A stretch of 64,000 nt of DNA from Cobetia marina (lineage in GTDB: Bacteria; Pseudomonadota; Gammaproteobacteria; Pseudomonadales; Halomonadaceae). The stretch covers positions 1,054,001-1,118,000 of the forward strand of contig NZ_CP017114.1 in NCBI RefSeq assembly GCF_001720485.1, read 5' to 3'. The translations under genes and the position numbers were made by a program. The notes beneath the pieces were generated by a model. The model did not search any database. It was not told the DNA's origin and saw nothing but the letters and a program-made list of their open reading frames with translations. Within the stretch, counting starts at the first letter, position 1. Every line of letters begins with the position of its first letter. This document shows positions 27,528 through 37,867 of this stretch, in pieces.

Positions 27528-28607
27528 TCACATTCCCGCGTCGCTGTCTTCCAGTCGTTCGAACAGGATCAGGTGATCGGCCTGAATGCGCAGACTGACG
27601 TCTTCCCCGGGGTGATAGTCATGGTGGCTGTTGAAGGCCGCCTCGACCTCACGACCTGACGGCAAGGCCAGGCGATACAGGGTGCTGGTACCGGCGAAGG
27701 TCGCGCTGAGCACGCGCGCCTTGAGATCACTGGTTTCCGCCTCTCCTTCAGCCAGTACCAGATCATCCGGACGCAGCAGCACGTCCACCGGTGTCCCGGC
27801 GTCATACGGATAGGCACGGTTGCCGCGGATCACCCCGAGTTCGGTGGAGACGCTTTCGTTGTCCGCCAGCGTGCCGGGGATGAAGTAGCCCTGACCGATG
27901 AAGTTGGCGACGAAGCGCGTGGCCGGCTCGTGATACAGATTGAACGGCGTATCCCATTGCTGCAGATGCCCGGCATGGATGACGCCGATCTGGTCCGCCA
28001 TCGCGAAGGCTTCGTTCTGATCATGGGTGACCAGTACCGCGCTGATGCCGAGGTGCTTGAGAATCCGGCGCACCTCCTGGCTCAGCTGACGGCGCAGCTC
28101 CACGTCCAGATTCGAGAACGGCTCGTCGAGCAGCAGGATGCGTGGCTCCGGCGCCAGCGCGCGTGCCAGGGCCACGCGCTGCTGCTGTCCGCCCGAGAGT
28201 TCATGCGGAAAACGCTCGCCCAGATGCCCCAGACCGACCAGTGTCAGCAGTTCCGCTACCTTGGCATTGCGCTCGGCCTTCGGCATGCGGCGTACGCCAA
28301 ACCCCACGTTGTCCGCCACGCTCAGGTGCGGAAACAGGGCGTAATCCTGAAAGACCATGCCGACGTGCCGCTCTTCCGGCGCCGTCAGCTGGGTGGCGCT
28401 GGAAAGCACTTCTCCCTCGAGGCGAATCTCGCCGACCGCCACCGGTTCAAAGCCGGCGATCGCGCGCAGCAGGGTCGTCTTGCCGCAGCCGGACGGGCCG
28501 AGCAGGCAGGCGATATCCCCCTTGTTGAGAGAGAAATTGATGTCACGGGTCACCACGGTGGTGTCGTAGCGACATTCCAGAGAATCAATCTGCAGGAGCG
28601 GTTGCAT
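27528..28607 (-). CDS. ABC transporter ATP-binding protein (Fbp/Pot-like)
   Basis: A 359-residue ATPase with Walker A GPSGCGKTT, Q-loop VFQDYALFPH, signature LSGGQQQRVALARAL, Walker B ILLLDEPFSNLD and H-loop VLVTHD. A C-terminal TOBE-like domain from about residue 240 places it in the importer group that includes FbpC (ferric iron) and PotA (polyamine). No permease or binding protein gene is adjacent, so the substrate cannot be told from context. The chosen ATG gives the family N-terminus but has only a weak ribosome binding site. Confidence 0.85.
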   Translation of the reverse strand: MQPLLQIDSLECRYDTTVVTRDINFSLNKGDIACLLGPSGCGKTTLLRAIAGFEPVAVGEIRLEGEVLSSATQLTAPEERHVGMVFQDYALFPHLSVADNVGFGVRRMPKAERNAKVAELLTLVGLGHLGERFPHELSGGQQQRVALARALAPEPRILLLDEPFSNLDVELRRQLSQEVRRILKHLGISAVLVTHDQNEAFAMADQIGVIHAGHLQQWDTPFNLYHEPATRFVANFIGQGYFIPGTLADNESVSTELGVIRGNRAYPYDAGTPVDVLLRPDDLVLAEGEAETSDLKARVLSATFAGTSTLYRLALPSGREVEAAFNSHHDYHPGEDVSLRIQADHLILFERLEDSDAGM

Positions 28608-28756
28608 GATGGCGGGTCGGTCCAGAAAACGAGAAGGGCAGCGAGTGGAACAGCCGGCGAGGGCATCAGGGGCGGGCGCTGAGCTCACGCGCCCGCCTGT
28701 CTGTGCATACGATGTCGCCGCCGGCATGGATGCAGGCGGCGACAGGCAGGGCTGAT

Positions 28757-29674
28757 TCAGTCCTGACGACCCAGCATCAGGAATTCGAGCAATGCCTTCT
28801 GGGCGTGCAGACGGTTGCCGGCTTCCTGCCAGACGACGGCGCGCGGGTCATCCAGCAGTCCCATGCTGATCTCTTCGCCGCGGTGTGCCGGAAGGCAGTG
28901 CAGGAAGATGACGTCATCGGCGGCCTTGTCGAGCATGGCTTCATCGACCTGGTAGCCGGCGAAGTCGGCTTCGCGCTTGAGCTGCTCCTCTTCCTGGCCC
29001 ATGGAGGCCCAGACATCGGTGGTCACCAGATCCGCGCCCTGGACGGCTTCCTGCGGGTCGCGGTGGATGCTGACGCGCTGACCGGCTGCCGCGACGATCT
29101 CGCTGTCCGGCTCGTAGCCTTCCGGGCAGCAGATGCGCAGGATGAAGTCGAACTGGCGTGCGGCGTTGATCCAGGAATGGCACATGTTGTTGCCATCGCC
29201 GATCCAGACCGCTGTCTTGCCCTTCACGGAGCCACGGCACTCGGTCCAGGTCATCACGTCAGCCAGCAGCTGGCACGGATGGTAGTCATCGGTGAGTGCA
29301 TTGATGACCGGCACGCTGGAGGCATCGGCGAAGGCTTCGATATCGGAGTGCGCGAAGGTGCGGATCATCACGCCATCCACCATCTCGGAGAGCACGCGCG
29401 CGGTGTCACCGATCGGCTCGCCACGGCCCAGCTGGGTATCGCGCGGCGACAGGAACAGGGCATGGCCGCCGAACTGGGCCATCGCCGTCTCGAAGGACAC
29501 ACGGGTGCGCGTGGAGGACTTCTCGAAGATCATCGCCAGGGTACGGTTGGCGAACGGCGTGTAGACCGGACCTTCCTTCTTCAAGCCATCCTTGATGGTG
29601 ATGGCGCGCTGAATCAGGTAATCGAGTTCTTCCGGAGAAAGGTCAAGCAGAGTCAGAAAGTGCCGGGTGGCCAT
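28757..29674 (-). CDS. argF: Ornithine carbamoyltransferase
   Basis: ArgF condenses ornithine and carbamoyl phosphate to citrulline in arginine synthesis. The product is 305 residues with the carbamoyl phosphate site STRTR (54-58), the ornithine region [12 protein letters not shown], and [10 protein letters not shown] near the C-terminus. ATG 29674 has an AGGAG site; an upstream in-frame ATG at 29725 is less likely. argG lies 1.9 kb away in the opposite direction, with grxD and rnt between them. Confidence 0.96.
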   Translation of the reverse strand: MATRHFLTLLDLSPEELDYLIQRAITIKDGLKKEGPVYTPFANRTLAMIFEKSSTRTRVSFETAMAQFGGHALFLSPRDTQLGRGEPIGDTARVLSEMVDGVMIRTFAHSDIEAFADASSVPVINALTDDYHPCQLLADVMTWTECRGSVKGKTAVWIGDGNNMCHSWINAARQFDFILRICCPEGYEPDSEIVAAAGQRVSIHRDPQEAVQGADLVTTDVWASMGQEEEQLKREADFAGYQVDEAMLDKAADDVIFLHCLPAHRGEEISMGLLDDPRAVVWQEAGNRLHAQKALLEFLMLGRQD

Positions 29675-30024
29675 CGAGCGGGCTCCTGTCAGGGTCTCGG
29701 GCAGCACCATCGAAAAGGGCGCCATGCGTCGGAGGGAAGGAAGTCGCCGACGATCACGGCGCCCGATTGGCGCTGCCTGTCAAAAGAGCCATCCTAGCCA
29801 GCTGAGCGGGCGGGCGCAACGCCGAGGCGTCTCGCGAGGCATCGAGAGCCCTTGCCTCGCCCCGCGCGTGCGCCGGTCAGCCTGCCGACAGCGACATCGC
29901 CGGCCTGCCCTGCAGACACCAATCTCGCCCTGGGGCAATATCGGGGGCTGAATTCGTGGCTCACCCTCAGTAGAATGAGGGAATGACACTCACGGGCCTT
30001 GCGCCCACCGTCCGAGGATTGCAC
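29675..30024. other. Spacer between divergent argF and grxD
   Basis: This 350-bp spacer has no convincing gene. It should hold both promoters; a TAGAAT element near 29972 is a possible -10 box for grxD, without a clear -35. Confidence 0.45.
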
Positions 30025-30357
30025 ATGAGCACCACCATCGAATCGATCGAGAAGCAGATTGGCGAGAACCCCATCCTGCTGTACATGAAGGGCACGCCGC
30101 AGCTGCCGCAGTGCGGTTTCTCCGCCCAGACCGTCCAGGCCGTGATGGCGTGCGGCGAGCGTTTCGCCTTCGTCAACATCCTGGACAACCCGGACATCCG
30201 TGCGGAGCTGCCGAAGTACGCCAACTGGCCGACCTTCCCGCAGCTGTGGATCAACGGCGAGCTGGTCGGCGGCTGCGACATCGTGGTCGAGATGTACCAG
30301 AACGGCGAGCTGGAACCGATGATCAAGCAGGCCGCTCAGGAAGCGGCTGCCGAGTGA
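30025..30357 (+). CDS. grxD: Monothiol glutaredoxin Grx4
   Basis: The 110-residue protein is a CGFS-type monothiol glutaredoxin, which carries and delivers Fe-S clusters with BolA-type partners. The active-site motif PQCGFS, the glutathione-binding WPTFPQLWINGELVGGCDI and the N-terminal IEKQIGENPILLYMKGTP are all present. ATG 30025 has a GAGG site, and a strong terminator follows. Confidence 0.96.
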   Translation: MSTTIESIEKQIGENPILLYMKGTPQLPQCGFSAQTVQAVMACGERFAFVNILDNPDIRAELPKYANWPTFPQLWINGELVGGCDIVVEMYQNGELEPMIKQAAQEAAAE

Positions 30358-30407
30358 TCGGTATTCCCGGGTCAGACATGTTCTGATCTGAGCGGAGCCT
30401 GTCAGAC

Positions 30408-30442
30408 AAAACGCCCCCGCAGCCAGGCTGCGGGGGCGTTTT
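30408..30442. terminator. Bidirectional terminator grxD / rnt
   Basis: AAAACGCCCCCGCAGCC (30408-30424) pairs with GGCTGCGGGGGCGTTTT (30426-30442). It lies between two convergent genes and has T-runs in both directions. Confidence 0.92.
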
Positions 30443-30499
30443 CGTGTGGCGATTTCACAGGAGTGTCTGGCGCGGCCGGGCCGGGCAAGCCCCTGGCTG

Positions 30500-31195
30500 T
30501 CAGGTGGCAGGCGTCTCGAGCGAGGCAGGCACCTCGTCGTTCATGCCCTGTTCCTTCATCGCCAGATCCCAGCCGCCCAGGTCCTTGAAGCGATTGACCA
30601 TCGCGCAGAACAGCTCCGCGGTGCGCTCGGTGTCATAGCGCGCCGAGTGGGCGGAGGCGTTGTCGAACTCGATGCCGGCGGCGCGGCAGGCGCGGGCCAG
30701 TACCGTCTGGCCGTAGACCAGGCCCGCAAGCGAGGCGGTATCGAAGCACGAGAACGGATGGAACGGATTGCGCTTGATACCGCAACGCTCCACCGCCGCG
30801 TTCAGGAAGCCCTGATCGAAGGCCGCGTTGTGACCGACCAGCACCGCACGTGTGCAGCCATGTGCCTTGATGGCCTTGCGTATCGGGCTGAAGATTTCGC
30901 CCAGTGCCTGATTCTCGGCCACGGCCACCTGCTTGCGTACCGGGTTGTCCAGATCGATCCCGGTGAAGTCCAGTGCCGACTGCTCGATATTGGCCCCTTC
31001 AAAGGGCGCCACGTGAAAGGCGTAGGTGGCATCCGGCACCATGTTGCCGTCGTCATCCATGGTCAGCGTGACGGCAGCGATCTCGAGCAGTGCATCTCCG
31101 GCGGCATTGAATCCACCTGTCTCGAGGTCCACCACCACTGGCAGGAAGCCACGGAAGCGTTGTGCCATCAGCGTGCGCTCGCTCGCCTGGGTCAT
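30500..31195 (-). CDS. rnt: Ribonuclease T
   Basis: RNase T trims the 3' ends of tRNA and other stable RNAs. The DEDDh exonuclease residues are seen in [21 protein letters not shown] and the [14 protein letters not shown] segment. The product is 231 residues from ATG 31195, which has GGAG 6 bases upstream. Longer in-frame starts at 31216 and 31264 are less well supported. It converges on grxD. Confidence 0.94.
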   Translation of the reverse strand: MTQASERTLMAQRFRGFLPVVVDLETGGFNAAGDALLEIAAVTLTMDDDGNMVPDATYAFHVAPFEGANIEQSALDFTGIDLDNPVRKQVAVAENQALGEIFSPIRKAIKAHGCTRAVLVGHNAAFDQGFLNAAVERCGIKRNPFHPFSCFDTASLAGLVYGQTVLARACRAAGIEFDNASAHSARYDTERTAELFCAMVNRFKDLGGWDLAMKEQGMNDEVPASLETPAT

Positions 31196-31539
31196 CAAGA
31201 TCTCCAATCCCGTCATTGCGTCTCGTGCTGCGCCGTGCGTCTCGCCGGCGCTCAAGGAGAGCAATTGTAGCAGGGCGATACGGACACGTCGCGGCGCAGG
31301 CGTCAGGGCGGCCCCGGCAGGGGGACGCCAGGTCCCGTTCTGCCCATGACAGCGCCTGTCAGCAGTATCGGTGAGGTGCCAGCCTCGCTATAATCGGCCC
31401 CACATCGTGATTCGAGTGGCAACGGGCGGCCACCTGCTGGGCAGGCCTTCCTCGCGACCGTACGATCCATCCCCACCTGCGTCCCCGTCCTCGGGCGGTG
31501 GCATCGCGGGAACTACAAGCATCAACTCAGGAGTCAAGC
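31196..31539. other. Spacer between divergent rnt and argG
   Basis: This 344-bp spacer holds no gene that I can support. A TATAAT box at 31389-31394 is a likely -10 element for argG, although its -35 partner is poor, which suits an activated or repressed arginine promoter. I did not find a clear ARG box. Confidence 0.5.
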
Positions 31540-32760
31540 ATGTCCGACGTGCAAAAGGTCGTTCTCGCCTACTCCGGCGGCCTGGACACTTCAGTCATCG
31601 TCAAGTGGCTGCAGGAAACCTACAACTGTGAAGTCGTGACCTTCACCGCTGACCTCGGTCAGGGCGAGGAAGTCGAGCCGGCGCGTGCCAAGGCGGAAGC
31701 CCTCGGCGTGAAGGAGATCTACATTGAGGATCTGCGCGAGACCTTCGTCCGCGATTACGTCTTCCCGATGTTCCGTGCCAACGCCATCTACGAAGGCGAG
31801 TACCTGCTGGGCACCTCCATCGCACGTCCGCTGATCGCGCGTCGCCTGGTCGAGATCGCCAACGAGACCGGCGCTGACGCCATCTCCCACGGTGCGACCG
31901 GCAAGGGCAACGACCAGGTGCGTTTCGAGCTGGGCGCCTACGCGCTGAAGCCGGGCATCCAGGTCATCGCGCCGTGGCGTGAGTGGGACCTGAACTCCCG
32001 CGAGAAGTTGATGGAATACTGCGAGCAGCACGGTATCGAAGTCGACTACGCCAAGAACAAGAAGAAGTCGCCGTACTCCATGGACGCGAACCTTCTGCAC
32101 ATCTCCTATGAAGGTGGCGTGCTGGAAGACCCGTGGACCGAGTGCGAAGAAGAGATGTGGCGCTGGAGCGTCAGCCCGGAGCAGGCGCCGAACGAGGCGA
32201 CCTACATCGACCTGACCTACACCAAGGGCGACATCACTGCCATCGATGGCAAGGAAATGGCCGCTCACGAAGTGCTCGAGTTCCTGAACAAGGTCGGCGG
32301 CGCCAACGGCATCGGTCGTCTCGACATCGTCGAGAACCGTTATGTCGGCATGAAGTCCCGTGGCTGCTACGAAACACCGGGCGGCACCATCATGATGCGT
32401 GCTCACCGTGCCATCGAATCCATCACCCTGGACCGCGAAGCGGCTCACCTGAAGGACGAGATGATGCCCAAGTACGCTGAGCTTGTGTACAACGGCTACT
32501 GGTGGAGCCCGGAGCGTCGCATGCTGCAGGCGGCCATCGATGAGTCCCAGAAGGTCGTCAACGGCGTCGTGCGTCTCAAGCTCTACAAGGGCAACGTCAT
32601 CGTCGTGGGTCGTCAGTCCGAGGATTCACTGTTCGACGCCTCCATCGCGACCTTCGAGGACGATGCAGGCGCCTACGACCAGAAAGACGCTGCCGGCTTC
32701 ATCAAGCTGAACTCCCTGCGCCTGCGTATCGCGGCCAGCAAGGGACGTGGCATCGAGTAA
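31540..32760 (+). CDS. argG: Argininosuccinate synthase
   Basis: ArgG ligates citrulline and aspartate using ATP to make argininosuccinate. The 406-residue length is normal for the common bacterial type. The N-terminal P-loop is [15 protein letters not shown], and the [15 protein letters not shown] and [17 protein letters not shown] segments are conserved. ATG 31540 has a GGAG site. A large hairpin follows. Confidence 0.97.
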
Positions 32761-32834
32761 GGCATCACCGGATGCGCATGCTGAGAGATCGCCTGCCCAT
32801 CTGACCCGATGACGATGTCTGTCGGGTCATCAAG

Positions 32835-32880
32835 ACGCCGGCCCTGGTGGCAGTCCCCGGACTGCTGACGGGGCCGGCGT
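32835..32880 (+). terminator. Two-part hairpin after argG
   Basis: ACGCCGGCCC (32835-32844) pairs with GGGCCGGCGT (32871-32880). A second inner hairpin is formed by GCAGTCC and GGACTGC. It is a probable terminator without a long T-run. Confidence 0.7.
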
Positions 32881-32894
32881 TCTGCCATCTGTGC

Positions 32895-32950
32895 CATGCA
32901 AGTCGTGCCATGCAAGTCGCGATATGCAAGCCGCGCCATGCAAGCGGCCA
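32895..32950. repeat. 14-bp tandem repeat, four copies
   Basis: Four units built on CATGCAAGTCG start at 32895, 32909, 32923 and 32937, exactly 14 bases apart. They lie just downstream of the argG terminator. Confidence 0.85.
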
Positions 32951-33130
32951 GCGCGACGCCCGTACGCGTGCCCCGGATGGCATGCGGCTTAGTGTCTGGT
33001 GGGAAGGTCGCATTTCCCCCGGCACGGGGGCGTGGCATGCTGAGGGTCTCATCATAAACTCTCATTTCTTTCACTTTTTCCAGGTGAATGCCGGTGACAC
33101 TAGAGGCCGGCCACCGAAGGATCCTTCAAC

Positions 33131-33418
33131 ATGCTGGGAATGCTCAAGAAACTGTTTTCCGCAGGCGAGCCTGCGCCGGTCAAGGAACCGGAGGCCGTCG
33201 AGTACAATGGTTACCTCATCGTCGCCATGCCGCAGAAGCACGAAGGGCAGTACCGGGTCTCCGGCGTGATTCGCAAGCCACTGGAAGGGGGCGAGACGCT
33301 GGAGCATCGCTTCGAGCGCTCCGACACCGTGCCGGGAGAAGACGGCGCCGTGGAGCTGACCGTGCTCAAGGCGAAACGCACCATCGATGATCTGGGCGAC
33401 ACGATCTTCGAACGCTGA
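33131..33418 (+). CDS. HlyU family protein
   Basis: This 95-residue protein matches the HlyU family: VEYNGYLIVAMPQKHEGQYR and AVELTVLKAKRTIDDLGDTIF. The name comes from annotation of this short conserved protein type; it is distinct from the ArsR-type HlyU of Vibrio, and its molecular function is unclear. ATG 33131 has an AAGGAT site about 9 bases upstream. It lies just before a GST gene in the same direction. Confidence 0.8.
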   Translation: MLGMLKKLFSAGEPAPVKEPEAVEYNGYLIVAMPQKHEGQYRVSGVIRKPLEGGETLEHRFERSDTVPGEDGAVELTVLKAKRTIDDLGDTIFER

Positions 33419-33503
33419 GCCGACGTGATGGGTACCCAGCGGGTATCCTCGTCGAACTCGGCATCGAAGCCTGCGTTCAGGAAGCACGATTCAGGGAGAC
33501 GAC

Positions 33504-34208
33504 ATGATCACGGTGCACCATCTGGAAAACTCACGCTCGCAGCGCATTCTGTGGCTGTTGGAAGAGCTGAATCTGGAATACCGCCTGGAAATCCATGCCC
33601 GTGACGCCGGGAGCATGCGTGCGCCCCGGGCACTCAAGGACATCCACCCGCTGGGCAAGGCGCCGGTGATCACCGACACCACGCTGTCCGGTGACACGGG
33701 AGCGCCTGTCGTGGTCGCGGAGTCCGGCGCCATCATCGAATACCTCATCGATGTCTATGGCTCGCAGGGCAGTGGGGAGAGTGCCCACCTCAGACCTGCC
33801 CCCGGGACTCAGGCCGAGCGCGATTACCGTTTCTGGCTGCACTTCGCCGAAGGCTCCGCCATGCTGCCGCTGATGCTCAGGCTGGTGTTCTCGCGTCTCG
33901 ACAAGCCACCGGTGCCGTGGCTGATCCGTCCGGTCGCCCGCCTGCTGGCCAAGGGAGTCAATGACAAGTTCATCAGCCCGGAGATCAAGGCGCACCTCAC
34001 CTACATGGATACCTGTCTCGAACGTCGCCCCTGGCTTGCCGGTGACGCCCTGACCGGTGCCGATATCCAGATGAGCTTCCCGATCCAGGCGCTCGATACG
34101 CGTCAGGGGCTCAAGAATCATCCGAACATTCAGGACTGGCTGGCGCGCATCCGGGCGCGCGCCGCCTTCCAGCGCGCCGTGGACAAGGGTGGCGAACTGG
34201 CCCTCTGA
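33504..34208 (+). CDS. Glutathione S-transferase family protein
   Basis: The 234-residue product has the N-terminal thioredoxin-like GST domain (MITVHHLENSRSQRILWLLEELNLEY), the glutathione-binding segment APVVVAESGAIIEYL, and an all-helical C-terminal domain with ERRPWLAGDALTGADIQMSF. The first SRSQR segment supplies the predicted catalytic serine region. The substrate is unknown. It is preceded by an AGGGAG site. Confidence 0.88.
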   Translation: MITVHHLENSRSQRILWLLEELNLEYRLEIHARDAGSMRAPRALKDIHPLGKAPVITDTTLSGDTGAPVVVAESGAIIEYLIDVYGSQGSGESAHLRPAPGTQAERDYRFWLHFAEGSAMLPLMLRLVFSRLDKPPVPWLIRPVARLLAKGVNDKFISPEIKAHLTYMDTCLERRPWLAGDALTGADIQMSFPIQALDTRQGLKNHPNIQDWLARIRARAAFQRAVDKGGELAL

Positions 34209-34255
34209 TCCCCGAGCGACCGGAGCGACACGTCGCCCCTGCACCCCCTGCGCAG

Positions 34256-34307
34256 ACAGGGCGTGTGGACAGGGCATGTGAACAGGGCATGCAGACCGGC
34301 ATGCAGG
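34256..34307. repeat. 13-bp tandem repeat, four degenerate copies
   Basis: ACAGGGCATGTGA-type units start at 34256, 34269, 34282 and 34295, 13 bases apart. They are in the spacer between the GST and diguanylate cyclase genes. Confidence 0.75.
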
Positions 34308-34442
34308 CAGCAAAGGCCGAGGTGGTGCGACATCGGGATGTCGCCTGGGCCATCACGCGGGTGATCGGGAATGTGATTCCCCCGCGAGGCTATCCGGGTG
34401 GGTGACGGGTAGCGGGACAGGGAGTCAACCGGGGACGAGGGA

Positions 34443-35630
34443 ATGACACGCAAGAGTCTACGTGAGCAGTCGCTTGAGGCCACGATCCAGCAGATGGAGC
34501 GCGACAAGGCACGTCTGGAGCGCCGTGTCGCGAGTCTGGAGGAGAAGTTGTCGTCGACCCTCGACGGCACGGGCCTGCGTCTCTGGCAGCTGGAAGTTCC
34601 CACCGGCAAGCTCACCATCTTCAACTATCGCTGGGGGCGCATGCTGGGTTATCAGCCCGGCGAGTTGAACGCTCATTTCGATGTCTGGCGAGATCACCTC
34701 CATCCGGAAGACCGCGACGAGGTGCTCGCCAATCTCGAGGACCATCTTGCCGGGCGCACCGAAGTCTATCAGGTGGTGCATCGCATGCTGGCCCGAGACG
34801 GCAGCATCACCTGGGTCGCGGACAGGGGGCGAGTCGTCGAACGTGACGCGAATGGCAAGGCGCTGCGCCTGCTGGGCACCCATACCGACATCAGCCACGA
34901 GAAGGATTACGAGACTCGCCTCAATGCCCTGGCCAGCACCGATGCACTGACGGGACTTTCCAATCGCCAGGCCATCAATGGCTGGTTCAAGCGTCAGCTG
35001 GCGGACGACAGTGCGCTGTTGTTCATCGACGTGGATGGCTTCAAGCAGGTCAATGATGCGCTGGGACATCGTGCTGGCGATGAAGTGCTGGTATTGCTCG
35101 CCCACGGTCTCAATGAAGAGCTGCATCATCTGGGCGTCCATCACCACCTGGCCGCGCGCTTCGGTGGGGATGAGTTCCTGTTCCAGCTGCCGCGCATGAC
35201 ACCGGCGCGTATCGAGATGATCGTGCGGCGCTGGCTGGCACGCTTCGGCCAGCCCCTCGAGATCAGCACGGGACAGGCCAGCATCGGCCTGAGCATCGGG
35301 GTCTGCTTCGGCCGAGACGCCACCGGCAACTTCGCGACCGCACTGGAATATGCCGATCAGGCGATGTATCGCGTCAAGCGCAGCGGCAAGCACGGCTACC
35401 ATCTGCATGCCCCCTTGCGGCATGGCGAGGCGCCCCACGTCAGCGCTTTGCAGGACTCTTCCTCCAGAGCGCGTCACGCCGCTGGCACCTCCCCGCGTCT
35501 GCCTCCCGAGATCCCCGTCGCCTCGCCGCTGGACACTCTGGCCCAGGCCTCCGCCGCGACACGCGCAGACAGCGCCACCCCCCTCACACCTGCGCGTGAC
35601 CCCGCCCCCCGCCCGGTCATCGATGAGTGA
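34443..35630 (+). CDS. PAS-GGDEF diguanylate cyclase
   Basis: The 395-residue protein begins with a charged coiled coil (about 1-38), followed by a PAS/PAC sensor domain (about 40-155, ending LGTHTDISHEKDYE) and a GGDEF domain. The active-site motif is intact, FGGDEF at 240-245, preceded by FIDVDGFKQVNDALGHRAGD. It should make cyclic di-GMP. No RxxD inhibitory site is seen at its usual place upstream of GGDEF (ARFGGDEF follows HHHLA). The C-terminal 70 residues are Pro/Ala/Ser-rich and disordered. No membrane segment is present. Confidence 0.92.
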   Translation: MTRKSLREQSLEATIQQMERDKARLERRVASLEEKLSSTLDGTGLRLWQLEVPTGKLTIFNYRWGRMLGYQPGELNAHFDVWRDHLHPEDRDEVLANLEDHLAGRTEVYQVVHRMLARDGSITWVADRGRVVERDANGKALRLLGTHTDISHEKDYETRLNALASTDALTGLSNRQAINGWFKRQLADDSALLFIDVDGFKQVNDALGHRAGDEVLVLLAHGLNEELHHLGVHHHLAARFGGDEFLFQLPRMTPARIEMIVRRWLARFGQPLEISTGQASIGLSIGVCFGRDATGNFATALEYADQAMYRVKRSGKHGYHLHAPLRHGEAPHVSALQDSSSRARHAAGTSPRLPPEIPVASPLDTLAQASAATRADSATPLTPARDPAPRPVIDE

Positions 35631-35685
35631 CAGCGCGGATGGCAGGCTGACGCCGCATTGCCATGTGCTTGTGCTATCACTGCCT

Positions 35686-35736
35686 CTCAGAACTTCTGTC
35701 ATCTCGGAGCTTCTATCAGCTCGGAGCTTCTGTCAG
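35686..35736. repeat. 17-bp tandem repeat, three copies
   Basis: CTCGGAGCTTCTATCAG-type units occupy 35686-35702 (degenerate), 35703-35719 and 35720-35736. They lie between the cyclase and dihydroxyacetone kinase genes. Confidence 0.85.
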
Positions 35737-35883
35737 CTCGGTATCGTCCTGTCATCTCTGTCTGCCTCGGGACTGATCGTCATGTCGGATGGCAATCCCG
35801 CATGGGCAATGGTTGACTGACACTGGCAGAGAGATGACAGGCGTCATGTCACCAGCAGGGCGAGGGTCCTCAAGGAGTGAAGG

Positions 35884-37748
35884 ATGAGTCACAACGAGAC
35901 AGGCCGACAGTGCGTCAATCAGTTCTTCCATCAGTCGGGCGATATCATCGGCGCGGCGCTTTCCGGCAGTGCCCAGTTGCAGCATCCCGATGGCAGTGGC
36001 CTGCGTCTGTCCGCGCCGGACAGCGGCATGCGCCTGGTGGTGCGCGATGACTGGCAGCGCGATCAGGTCGCGCTGATTTCCGGCGGGGGTTCCGGGCATG
36101 AGCCCGCGCATGCCGGTTTCGTCGGGGCCGGCATGCTCACCGCGGCGGTATGTGGCGAGCTGTTCGCCTCACCGACGGTGGAGGCGGTGCTCGCGGCGCT
36201 CAGAGAGGTGACCGGTGACGCGGGCACCCTGTTGATCGTCAAGAACTACACCGGAGACCGCCTCAATTTCGGTCTGGCGGCCGAACGGGCACGTCAGGAA
36301 GGACTCAAGGTCGAGATGGTCATCGTCGCCGATGATGTGGCGCTCCCTGACAACCCGCAGCCGCGCGGGCTGGCTGGCACCTTGCTGGTCCACAAGATCG
36401 CCGGGGCACTGGCGGCAGGCGGCGCGGATCTCGAGGAGGTCACCGCCGTGGCGCGCCGGGTGGCGGACAGCAGCTCGACCCTGGGCATGGCACTCGATGT
36501 CGGGCGTCATCCCGGCAAGCCGCGTGAGCCACGCGCGCCGGAGCTGGGACTCGGCATTCATGGCGAGCCGGGCGCCACCACGCTGGAGTTCGGCAGCCAC
36601 GCCGGAGACTGCGACGTGCATGCCCTGATGGATCAGGTAGTGACGGCGCTGATACAGGGGCACTCGCGCAAGGAGGCCGGAGGTGACCTGCCCGCCACCG
36701 GCCATCTGCTGATGATCAATGATCTGGGTGGCTGCTCGGCATTGGAGCGCGCGGTCCTGCTCGACGAGGCGCTGGCGCATCCGTCGCTCAAGGCGCTGGG
36801 CATTCACGCCGTGGTGGGGCCGCAGCCGCTGATGACCTCACTGGACATGCACGGCTTCTCGCTGACGCTGTTGCCGCTGGACGGCTTGCTGGAAGAGGCA
36901 CTGGATGCCCGCTGTGCGCCGCGTGCCTGGCCCGGTGTTCAGCGGGTGGTGCCGCTGGCGCATTTCACGCCTCGTCAGGAGGGGGGCGCACTGTTCAAGA
37001 CGCCTCCACGCTTGCCGAGCGCGCCCGGGTCAAGGCCGATTGCCAGGCGCGTGCTGCCCGGGAAGGCCGGGCGAGGGTAGCGCTGCCGGGCGACCCTCAG
37101 GTCGAGCAGCGGCTGCGTGCTGTGCTGGAAGTCCTGCTGGCCAGTGAGGTGGATCTCGATCGTCTCGATGCCATCAGCGGGGACGGGGATACCGGCACCA
37201 CCTTTGCCGGCGGTGCCCGTGCGGTGCTGGAAGCGCTGGAGGACTGTGAGCTGGCCTGTGGTGACAGTGGCGAGCTGATGACCTCCATCGGCAAGCAGCT
37301 GGCCTACGGCATGGGCGGTTCCAGTGGCGTGCTGCTCTCGACCCTGTTCACCGCGGCGGCGACGCGGTGGAAGATGCAAGCCAGCGAGGCAGACGCCCGT
37401 GCACCTGCCTCGCTGGGGCAGCGCTGGCATGAGGCGCTCGATCACGGCGTGGGGCGGATGCAGCATTACGGCGGCGCCGTGCGCGGGGACCGCAGCCTGC
37501 TGGATGCGCTGTTGCCGGCGTTGGACGCACTGCAGGCGTCGGTGCAGGGCGAGCGCATCGACTGGGCCGCGATGGCACGCGCCGCCCGCCAAGGGGCGGA
37601 TGCCACCGCGGAGATGGCCAAGGCACGGGCCGGACGCTCCGCCTATGTGCCCGCCGCCCATCTGGTCGGCCACAACGACCCGGGCGCGGAAGCCGTGGCG
37701 CGTGTCTTCGAAGCGCTGGCGGACGCCGCCGAGGAAGCGGCGGGCTGA
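35884..37748 (+). pseudogene. Dihydroxyacetone kinase (DhaK-DhaL fusion), frameshifted
   Basis: This is an ATP-type dihydroxyacetone kinase in two frames. The DhaK part (35884 to about 36980) has LISGGGSGHEPAHAGFVG and LGIHGEPGATTLEF, containing the substrate-binding histidine. The DhaL part has LDAISGDGDTGTTFAGGA, with the metal-binding aspartates, and YGMGGSSGVLLST. The switch maps to a run of six G at 36981-36986; a seventh would give one 621-residue protein with a linker. As written, translation stops at 37080. It may be a real pseudogene or a homopolymer error. An AAGGAGTGAAGG site precedes ATG 35884. Confidence 0.88.
36981..36986. other. Frameshift site in dihydroxyacetone kinase
   Basis: The six-G run at this site falls at the point where DhaK similarity leaves one frame and the linker to DhaL continues in another. 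One added G gives EGGRTVQDASTLAERAR, which reads on into DhaL. Confidence 0.8.
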
Positions 37749-37804
37749 TTCGATTGACCCGAATGACCCGCGTCTGAGCTCCCCAGATCCACAAAGCACT
37801 AAAA

Positions 37805-37851
37805 CCAGAAGGCCCGCCCATGAACCTCACGTTCAGGGGCGGGCCTTCTGG
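37805..37851. terminator. Bidirectional terminator, kinase / EamA
   Basis: CCAGAAGGCCCGCCC (37805-37819) pairs with its complement at 37837-37851. It lies between two convergent genes. Confidence 0.88.
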
Positions 37852-37867
37852 CATTGCGCGGCAGCCG

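Larger units (their letters stand above)
32761..33130. other. Spacer after argG with hairpin and repeat
   Basis: This spacer has no gene. It carries the argG terminator (32835-32880), a 14-bp tandem repeat (32895-32950) and an AT-rich segment before the HlyU-family gene. Confidence 0.6.
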
